Below the pieces are notes generated by a model. It ran no database searches. It saw only the letters and a program-made list of their open reading frames with translations, and was not told the origin of the DNA. The translations under genes and the position numbers were made by a program. 64,000 bases of DNA from Azophilus sp965215035 (GTDB taxonomy: Bacteria > Pseudomonadota > Gammaproteobacteria > Pseudomonadales > Azotimanducaceae), in NCBI GenBank assembly GCA_965215035.1, contig OZ244040.1:2790001-2854000 (forward strand). The letters are read 5' to 3'. Of the stretch, positions 1 through 6,215 are shown one piece after another (the stretch's first letter is position 1; every line of letters begins with the position of its first letter).

Positions 1-334
1 CAGACCTTCCTTAGTGATCTTGCTCTGCACAGTCTTCGACCAGATCATTGCGTTTCCGCGCCGTTTTCACGAGGGCGGGAACCCATGGGGCTTTTTTCTG
101 AACACGGATGCGGCGTGGCGAATTCTGCCGAACTTGGGCAAGCTGTCGGAACCCTTATCCAGATAGTGGCCTGACTGGTGGCCAATGTCTAAGAATGTCG
201 GTAGTCAACCGCACAGCCGATTACCAATGTCTCAAAGTGTCTATTGATCGCTACGGATGAAGCTCCATAGCATTTGCATACTGCGTGAAACCCTAGAAAG
301 ACAGACCGAACGGTCACGAAAGGAGGATTGGAAA
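1..334. other. Window edge; no complete gene
   Basis: No complete gene is visible. Frame 2 on the plus strand is open from the window edge to a TAG at 164-166 (about 54 codons, reading through ..NPWGFFLNTDAAW..). It could be the 3' end of a gene that starts outside the window, but I do not recognise it. The rest, 167-334, is the presumed promoter and leader of the YaaW-family gene. Confidence 0.25.
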
Positions 335-1096
335 ATGGCATACCGTAGCGACCCTGATCTTGATTTCCTGAGAGATGTACCGAGCTCCAGCTCCGGTCTC
401 GATCTACTGGTCGAGACCCTAATCACGGACAAGGATGGAGATCCGCGTCTGACCGAAGAACTGACTATGAACGACAGATATAAGGAATTCAGCCCGGATC
501 ATCATGCCTACTGGGATCTGATAGCTGCCGAAATACAGTGCTTTGGTGCTAATACGCTGGCGACTCTCTTCAGAGGTGGGGAAGGCGTGTTGTACAAGGA
601 GGTGTTGACCGACGTCTGTGACAAGATCAAGGTGAACTACAACAAGAATGCAAAAGTCGAGACCATCGAGCTCGGTCTTATGATGAAGGTCCTCGCAGAC
701 GCGACGCAGGAAATGAGTTCTGCGGAGTTGAAAGCGGTATGTGACGAACTCGGTATCAGTCCAACGCGCTACACTTCCGAGGCATTCACCATTGCGTTGC
801 AGGTGGCGATCAAGCGTGGAGGCTTCCTCTCCTACCAGATAGCCGTTATCGTGGCCAATGCCGTCTTAAAGGCCACAATCGGTCGTGGTTTGTCTGTCGC
901 GTTAAACGCTACTCTTACCCGCTCAATGTCGATCTTTGCCGGACCGATTGGCTGGGTCCTGTCGGGCCTCTGGCTGCTGGTCGATATCGCGGGGCCGGCG
1001 TATCGCATCACCATTCCGGCCGCGATAGTGGTTGCCTATCTTCGCTTGGAGAATCTGCAACGAGTAATGCAAGAAGAAGGAACAAAGGAAAAATAA
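335..1096 (+). CDS. YaaW/UPF0174 family protein
   Basis: A 253-residue protein of the YaaW (UPF0174) family, whose biochemical role is not established. It shares the E. coli YaaW layout: an N-terminal S-D-x-D-L-D-F-L segment (about residues 5-12), the block YWDLIAAEIQCFGANTLA near residue 60, LYKEVLTDVCDK near residue 90, and a hydrophobic C-terminal part (about residues 175-235, including IFAGPIGWVLSGLWLLV and AYRITIPAAI) that may insert in the membrane. I start at ATG 335 and not at the upstream in-frame ATG 257, because AGGAGG sits at 321-326, eight bases before 335, and homology begins right after it. The C-terminal tail is rich in E and K and appears frameshifted: charged coiled-coil sequence continues beyond the stop in other frames (next entry). 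Confidence 0.8.
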   Translation: MAYRSDPDLDFLRDVPSSSSGLDLLVETLITDKDGDPRLTEELTMNDRYKEFSPDHHAYWDLIAAEIQCFGANTLATLFRGGEGVLYKEVLTDVCDKIKVNYNKNAKVETIELGLMMKVLADATQEMSSAELKAVCDELGISPTRYTSEAFTIALQVAIKRGGFLSYQIAVIVANAVLKATIGRGLSVALNATLTRSMSIFAGPIGWVLSGLWLLVDIAGPAYRITIPAAIVVAYLRLENLQRVMQEEGTKEK

Positions 1097-1183
1097 AGAA
1101 GATGATCTAAAGAAGAAGGAAGAGGAGCTGAGTAAAAGGGAAGAGGAACTGAAAAAAAGGAAGAGGAACTAAAAAGGAAGACG
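1097..1183 (+). other. Frameshifted coiled-coil tail after the YaaW-family gene
   Basis: This purine-only stretch encodes heptad-like sequence (KKKEEELSKREEELKK) when read one frame away from the gene above, and more of it (KEEELKRK) after a further one-base shift. The shift points fall in A-runs at 1089-1093 and 1152-1158. Either the ancestral YaaW-family protein had a longer charged coiled-coil tail broken by A-tract slippage, or the sequence has homopolymer errors. Taken literally it is untranslated spacer. Confidence 0.5.
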
Positions 1184-1480
1184 ATGTGTGCGGACGGCAC
1201 CTAGAATACCACCACGAACGCGCCCATGGGCGCCCAGAATGCAACGCTGACCCTGCAAACCAACGGCAGTGCGCTGACCGGCAAAATGAGCGGCCCCCAG
1301 GGTGAAATCGAGATCAAGGACGGCAACGTGGACGGCGACTCGCTATCCTGGAAAGCCGACATCACAATCCCCATGCCCATGACACTGGAATTCAGCGCCA
1401 CGTTGGACGGCGACAACATCGCCGGCAACGTGAAGCTCGGCGCCTTCGGCAACGCCTCCTTCAACGGTACGCGTACCTAG
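1184..1480 (+). pseudogene. Small beta-rich hypothetical gene with amber stop at codon 7
   Basis: ATG 1184 is preceded by an AGGAAG ribosome-binding site (1175-1180) and opens a frame MCADGT, then TAG (1202-1204), then NTTTNAPMGAQNATLTLQ.. to the stop at 1478-1480. The product would be 98 residues with alternating hydrophilic/hydrophobic strands (GEIEIKDGNVDG, MTLEFSATLDGDNIAG), like a family of small environmental proteins of unknown function whose N-terminus usually reads ..DGTWN... The TAG stands where Trp (TGG) is expected, so a single G-to-A change explains it. The longest uninterrupted piece starts at ATG 1226 (84 residues) and has no ribosome-binding site. A readthrough gene cannot be excluded. 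Confidence 0.6.
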
Positions 1481-1483
1481 CCC

Positions 1484-1507
1484 GAGTTCGACAACTCAGC
1501 GTTTTTT
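1484..1507 (+). terminator. Probable rho-independent terminator
   Basis: GAGTT-cgac-AACTC (1484-1497) is followed by a run of six T (1502-1507), just after the stop of the small gene at 1480. The stem is only five pairs, so this is a weak terminator call. Confidence 0.45.
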
Positions 1508-1549
1508 GCTCGTAGCTTGTTGACTCCCACTTTTTTGGTTAAAAGTCAG

Positions 1550-1702
1550 CACTGCGGCCGCGGCCAACGCGTCGATGCAGAAGACGCTGTCCATCGTGTT
1601 CGACAGGCGCCACGACAAGGGCGTGGCGTCTGGCCTAGTCCATCACGGCAACCAAGTGGAAAAAGTTCTAGGAAACAGGAATGCAGGTGATGTCGGTGCA
1701 TC
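1550..1702 (-). pseudogene. IS3-family transposase (orfB) relic
   Basis: Minus-strand fragments match the integrase core of IS3-family OrfB. CTDITCIPV (around 1700) corresponds to the usual W-C-T-D-I-T-Y-I-P motif with the first catalytic Asp, HLVAVMD follows around 1640-1665, and LSWRLSNTMDSVFCIDAL lies at about 1555-1619. The parts are in different frames and are split by TAG codons, and the N-terminus and the distal D/E residues are missing. It is an old insertion relic, and shows that the segment has received mobile DNA. No inverted repeats could be recognised. Confidence 0.6.
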
Positions 1703-2337
1703 ACACCTAGCCAGGTTAGCCGCAGTGGCCGCCGCGCTCGATCATCGGGGCCCGTTCCGACCGTCTCAACGCGCCAACCCACAAAAAAACCTGATCGACG
1801 GTCAACCCCCTGATCTCTTCGCGTGCACGTCCCGGACTGTCGCCTCACGCTCCCCGCAGCACCTCGACGCGGGGCCCAAAAACAACTCGTCCAAGCCCCC
1901 CACCGCCCGACGCCCCCACGCACATACCTGATTCGGGTGAACCTCGTACCATACGGCTATCGCCTATGCGGAGGGGGGGCGAGTAGTTAAAGGGTGATGT
2001 TATAGACTGCGAATTACTTGTCGTTTAGATGAAGAATGGTGGCGAATATCCCATACAGGCAGCAAACGTCTAAGATATGACGAATGGCAGGATAGTAGAA
2101 CCTCCTTAGCCGACGCTGCCTCCTGGGCACCTCGGACAGGGCTGTCGGCCCCGCATCCGCTTGTGGGCAACGCAAGCCATGTTGTAAATCTTCAGATCTT
2201 CAGTATTCGACCTGCGGATGAGCCGAACGACTTCGGAAGTACCTCGTCGTCCAGGAGGCCGCCTGATCTCCCGGTGCCGTATGTACTGAGCCAACCATTG
2301 ACCGACGCAGGCTGTAACGCTTACATTACGGGAGCTT
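1703..2337. other. Gene-free accessory stretch
   Basis: No gene with a recognisable product. A plus frame is open for over 100 codons up to the TAG at 2352-2354, but it has no convincing start or family resemblance. The stretch is probably degraded mobile DNA continuous with the IS3 relic. Confidence 0.4.
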
Positions 2338-3261
2338 GTGGACTTAGCAAATAGCTACGGAGGTAAGTTGGCGGAGCGTCTCACGGCTTTTGAGGTGTAC
2401 CTGCGAGTTGCCAGTGCCAGCGCCCGTCGATCTTCACTGTCAGTCGTCAGGCTGGGTGACGGCGAGGGTGCCCTGCTTGGGTACCCGTCACAAACGTCAT
2501 TCGGAGACGTCAACCGTTTTCTTCGAATCTGGCTAAGGACCGATGAGGTTCCAAGGCAAGCTCTAGTTGAGTTCATCAACGAACTGAAAGACGCGATACG
2601 ACATGCGGATATCGTTGGTCTCCCACGGCGAGCTCAAACGCAGGCGTCACCCCTCTGGGCTGCGGTACAAAAGTCCGTTTTGGCAGACCGGCTTGATACC
2701 GGTTGGGAGGCCACCGATACGGCGGCCCACCGGCTGCTACAGCACGCCCTTCTCTATCGTAAGTTACTTCAGGGTCGAGACTTCATCGGTCTGATTACGC
2801 CTCGCCGTGTGGCCGACAGGCTGGGTAGGTTGTTTAGCATAGATCATGTTAACTGGTACGGTGTCCGCGGCGAAGGCGGCGAGCCCGGAGACATATCCAT
2901 TGCGCATTTCCCTGACGGGTTCGAACGAATTCGCGACCGCCTTCAGGTGCCCTACCCAGGCGCACTGTTCCTTGTGGGTGCCGGGCCGTTCGGGGTGGTC
3001 TACTGCAACTGGATCAAGCAACGCGGTGGCGTGGCTCTTGATATCGGTTCGATATTCGATAGTTGGGCGGGAGTAGGGCGCATCGGGCGTGGCGCGGGAA
3101 TCGCATTGCGAAGCCTCGATGTGTATGACGCCATCCCGCAAATACGGCTCGACGAGGCCATCCGCCGCTACAACGCTACCATCAAGCAGATTAAGATCGT
3201 CGGTTCGCCGTTGGCCGATCCGACGGCTGAATATGCTGCCCAACTCCCCGAGTCGTGGTGA
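2338..3261 (+). CDS. GT-D fold (DUF1792-like) glycosyltransferase-like protein
   Basis: A 307-residue protein with the two hallmarks of the GT-D glycosyltransferase fold: VVRLGDGEGALL near the N-terminus (R38-x-G40-D41-G42-E43, the nucleotide-sugar binding R-x-G-D-G-E motif) and, around residues 220-250, LFLVGAGPFGVVYCNWIK followed by ALDIGSIFDSW (the G-x-G-P and D-I-G elements). There is no signal peptide or membrane segment. The likely role is transfer of a sugar to a surface or secreted acceptor, but donor and acceptor are unknown. The start is GTG 2338, with weak gggag upstream. It stands alone, with no other glycan genes nearby, and is convergent with the ATPase gene; together with the neighbouring relics this suggests acquisition by transfer. 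Confidence 0.65.
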   Translation: MDLANSYGGKLAERLTAFEVYLRVASASARRSSLSVVRLGDGEGALLGYPSQTSFGDVNRFLRIWLRTDEVPRQALVEFINELKDAIRHADIVGLPRRAQTQASPLWAAVQKSVLADRLDTGWEATDTAAHRLLQHALLYRKLLQGRDFIGLITPRRVADRLGRLFSIDHVNWYGVRGEGGEPGDISIAHFPDGFERIRDRLQVPYPGALFLVGAGPFGVVYCNWIKQRGGVALDIGSIFDSWAGVGRIGRGAGIALRSLDVYDAIPQIRLDEAIRRYNATIKQIKIVGSPLADPTAEYAAQLPESW

Positions 3262-3325
3262 ACTGCTACGTCAATAAAACAAGCTGGTGGAACGTCAAGG
3301 GAGCGGCGAGCCCGTCAAACCATAC

Positions 3326-4558
3326 CTACGCCCATAGCTGGGGCATCGGCAGGGCATGGAGGTTCTTGCCAAATGGCACTACCGTTGCACCGGGGTACAG
3401 CACCACACCGCGAACGAACCGCTCCCCGGTCAACTCCGCGAGCACTTCCAGCCCGCGGAAGTCTTTCTTGTGCACGGCCTGGGTGCATTTCACTTCAACG
3501 CCCACCAACCGACCCTTCCGGTCCTCCAGCACGAAGTCGGCTTCCGCGCCGGCGGCGGTGCGGAAGTGGAACAGCTTGCAGCGCCGCCTAGACCAGCCCA
3601 ACTGCTTGGTCAGCTCCATCGCCACAAAATTCTCCAACACATGGCCCAACAGGGTTCGATCACGCTTGAGCCGTTCCGCGTCGGCATCAATCAGGTGGGT
3701 TACCAACCCCGTGTCGGCAAGCATCAGCTTCGGTGCCTTGGTCAACCGCTTGCCGATGTTGGCGAACCAAGGCGGCAACGGCTGCACAAGAAAGGTCATG
3801 CCTAGGAGCGTCATGTAGCGCTTCAGGGTGCTCTGAGGCATGGCCAGCGCCCGGGCCAACTCCGCGTAGTTGATGAGTTGGCCAACTCTTGACGCTAGGA
3901 GAGCGAGCAGCCTTGGCATGTCGGCGAGGCGTTCGATGTTCGCCCAATCCCGCACATCGCGCTGCAGGATGGCATCGACATAGGCGTCAAACCAAGCCTG
4001 GCGGCGGGCGGGGCTCCGGCGGGCGTGAATCTCCGGATAGCCGCCAGCGCAAATGCGCGTTATTAGGGCATCCTCAGTCTCCATAACCGGTTCGGCCATG
4101 GTCGGGGCCGCAGCGAACATGCGGTCGATGAAGGTCTCCCTGACGCCGGCCATTTCCCCCTGGGAGAAGGGCCAAAGGGTGTGCAGCTCCATTCGCCCGG
4201 CGAGGGATTCGGCTAGTTTGGGCAGGGACAAAACACTTGCGGAACCAGTCAGCAGGAACTGTCCCGGTCGACGGTCGACGTCAACCGCCGCTTTGATCGC
4301 CAATGCCAGGGCGGGCACCCGTTGCGCCTCATCAATCACTGCCGGCCGTTCCAATCCGGCGATGAACCCTTCGGCATCATGGTTGGCGGCGGCAAGCACG
4401 GCCGCACTATCTAGGGTTAGGTATGAGGCAGGCCAGCGCCGCTCGGCGATGCTGCGCACGATTGTGCTTTTACCGGCTTGACGGGCCCCCTGAATATAGA
4501 CGACGGGCGTATCGGCAAGGCCTTCCAGGATGCGCTCTGTGACATGACGAGGAATCAT
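3326..4558 (-). CDS. AAA (AAA_14) ATPase with C-terminal DUF4143
   Basis: 410 residues. Walker A is G24-ARQAGKST-32 and Walker B is AVIDEAQRVP near residue 90, followed by a sensor-like FLLTGSASVL. The second half carries the DUF4143 module, a winged-helix part (INYAELARALAMPQSTLKRYMTLL) and then a PD-(D/E)XK-like nuclease-fold part (GAEADFVLED..GRLVGVEVKCT). The family is widespread, often in variable gene neighbourhoods, and of unsettled function. I start at ATG 4558 because MIPRHVTERIL is the usual N-terminus; the frame is open much further upstream, but that portion carries a piece of an unrelated protein (next entry). Confidence 0.8.
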   Translation of the reverse strand: MIPRHVTERILEGLADTPVVYIQGARQAGKSTIVRSIAERRWPASYLTLDSAAVLAAANHDAEGFIAGLERPAVIDEAQRVPALALAIKAAVDVDRRPGQFLLTGSASVLSLPKLAESLAGRMELHTLWPFSQGEMAGVRETFIDRMFAAAPTMAEPVMETEDALITRICAGGYPEIHARRSPARRQAWFDAYVDAILQRDVRDWANIERLADMPRLLALLASRVGQLINYAELARALAMPQSTLKRYMTLLGMTFLVQPLPPWFANIGKRLTKAPKLMLADTGLVTHLIDADAERLKRDRTLLGHVLENFVAMELTKQLGWSRRRCKLFHFRTAAGAEADFVLEDRKGRLVGVEVKCTQAVHKKDFRGLEVLAELTGERFVRGVVLYPGATVVPFGKNLHALPMPQLWA

Positions 4559-4696
4559 GCGTTGGAACAGTACTACTATGCGGCTGGAAATCAACCATTG
4601 ATTGGACGATTTCCAGCCACCATCTGGGCGAATTTGGGAAATGGTCTCGACAAACACCCCCGTCCGATATTGAAACAATACACCGGTCGATCGGCC

Positions 4697-4807
4697 GTTG
4701 GTGGAACGAACATCGAGTTCGACGACATCCACTGGGAATCCGTACTTCGGAATAACAGCCTTTCGGGAAAGAAAGTCGAGTGTCCGTTCCTCGGCAATCG
4801 TTTTCAT
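4697..4807 (-). pseudogene. Scar of a DUF1998-type DEAD/DEAH helicase
   Basis: Upstream of and in frame with the ATPase, a short segment reads RTLDFLSRKAVIPKYGFPVDVVELD. The core I-P-K-Y-G-F-P-V-D-V-V-E-L resembles a stretch found between the helicase core and the DUF1998 region of large DEAD/DEAH helicases, including those in defence islands. Similarity stops at both ends after about 35 residues. I read it as the scar left when the ATPase gene replaced most of a helicase gene. The family assignment is from memory of the motif. Confidence 0.4.
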
Positions 4808-4981
4808 GCGTCGATCTGCGCAGCGTGTTCTTCCACACACAGCACGGGAGGCAATCTGGGACTCTCGTAGAGTTTTCGATAGGGACACGGGGGGCGAGCC
4901 GATTGACCTTTCGGGTCTCATGTGGCGATCTGGTGCTACACTCTACACCCTGTCCGTTCCACACGAGACACGAGATGCAAC

Positions 4982-5632
4982 ATGCTTGGCAATGAAAAAG
5001 CCGACGAGTATCCCGAGCGTCGGCCCATCGACACCGCAGCGGACATGGCCAAGGCCTTTGCTGGATCCATGTTCCCAGGTGCCGGTGCGCTCACAACCCT
5101 CATACAGACTTCCTACTCTCGACGAATCGCGGCCTTCCATCGTAGGACTGCGGAACGCATCCAAGCTATCGAGGAGGCTGCCTCCAACACGCTCTGGCAT
5201 CGAGCCAACTCGGGCGACGAAGACGCGAAAGAAGAGATCCTCTCGACATACGCCACCATCAGCCGCCTCGTCCAAGAAGCCATGGACGAAGAGAAACGTC
5301 AAGCCCTCGCCGATGCCATGGCGTCATCGCTCCTGTGGCCGGCAGGAGAGGAGGTGGAGCGACGCTACTTCCTCCGCTGCCTCGCCGAGTTCGACACCAT
5401 TCACATCGAACTCATCGTGCGAGCCACGCAGGGTGTAAACCTTGTACGTGACTTGGTCAACGCTACCGGCATCCTAGGGGAAAACGCCAAGGCCGCATGG
5501 AAGGAGCTAAATGACCGAGGAATGGTCAATATGGAGTCCGTCGGTGGCTTGATGACCGCGAACGGCATGGCAGCCGATAGATCGACGCCCTTAGGGACGA
5601 GATTTCTTCGATTCGTTGGCCGAAGAGTTTGA
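4982..5632 (+). CDS. Hypothetical protein, helical, in defence-like region
   Basis: 216 residues, not recognised. I start at ATG 4982 (MLGNEKADEYPERRPID) rather than the upstream GTG-type start. It has a weak hydrophobic stretch near residues 27-45 (AFAGSMFPGAGALTTLI), then long charged helices with a conserved-looking R-R-x-A-x-F/RTAERIQAIEE region and EEKRQALADAMASSLLWPA. The last part (HIELIVRATQGVNLVRDLV) is also helical. This resembles in style, though not in clear homology, small helical proteins of abortive-infection loci. Its 3' end overlaps the convergent membrane-protein gene by about 42 bases, and the MmeI-like gene lies just beyond. Confidence 0.55.
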   Translation: MLGNEKADEYPERRPIDTAADMAKAFAGSMFPGAGALTTLIQTSYSRRIAAFHRRTAERIQAIEEAASNTLWHRANSGDEDAKEEILSTYATISRLVQEAMDEEKRQALADAMASSLLWPAGEEVERRYFLRCLAEFDTIHIELIVRATQGVNLVRDLVNATGILGENAKAAWKELNDRGMVNMESVGGLMTANGMAADRSTPLGTRFLRFVGRRV

Positions 5633-6145
5633 CCGAGCCGGAATGGCTCGCACTACAACCTCTGCGTCACCGTAAACACGGCAAACAGGGGGAGGCAGTG
5701 AGTTCCAGTGTGTCTCACGTTTCCCGTCAATCCTACCAATAGCTCCACAACAACCCTGCACCAAGTAGAGCGAGCAGGACGTGTACGCCACCCCACACAT
5801 CCAGTACGCCCCCACGCGACGAGCCGGGAAGTTGCGCGCATGGTGTTCGCTATGCGCCACGCTACGCATGTCGTTGATCGAGTGGCTGTCGATCACGCTG
5901 ACTTCGGAAACCACCTCCCGGTATCTGCGAGACAGGGCACGGTGGAGCTTGCTTCTCTCGTTGTGTTTCAAGCTCATCACCAGTCTGTAGACGTTGACGA
6001 GCATCAGGAACCCGGTAAGCACCCATCGCTCATCGGAAGTCACATCCGCCGCAATCAGACCGGGCATCGCGGCTGAGACTGCAATCGCTATGTTCGTCGA
6101 GTTCGACCGAAGGGACTCGTGGTGCTGGGTATGGCGGGTCCGCAT
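5591..6145 (-). CDS. Small hypothetical membrane protein
   Basis: 184 residues from ATG 6145 (a TTG at 6199 would extend it by 18). Three hydrophobic segments are visible: IAIAVSAAMPGLIAA (about 20-35), RWVLTGFLMLVNVYRLVMSL (about 41-60) and YWMCGVAYTSCSLYLVQGCC near 115-135. Charged helices separate them (HNERSKLHRALSRRYREVVSEV). The arrangement recalls small two- or three-helix membrane proteins used as effectors in some defence loci, but no family is recognised. It is divergent from the restriction-modification gene (70 bp between the starts) and tail-to-tail with the preceding unknown gene. Confidence 0.5.
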   Translation of the reverse strand: MRTRHTQHHESLRSNSTNIAIAVSAAMPGLIAADVTSDERWVLTGFLMLVNVYRLVMSLKHNERSKLHRALSRRYREVVSEVSVIDSHSINDMRSVAHSEHHARNFPARRVGAYWMCGVAYTSCSLYLVQGCCGAIGRIDGKRETHWNSLPPPVCRVYGDAEVVVRAIPARSNSSANESKKSRP

Positions 6146-6215
6146 GGCGGCGAATGGAATGGCCGTTGCCTTGGCATTCCAACCCCTCGTCCGCCACAAT
6201 TGAAGAACCTACGCT

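Noticed and set aside
1546..1931. 125-residue minus and 118-residue plus ORFs
   Set aside because: Neither resembles a protein; they overlap the IS3 transposase relic, whose matches are in other frames.
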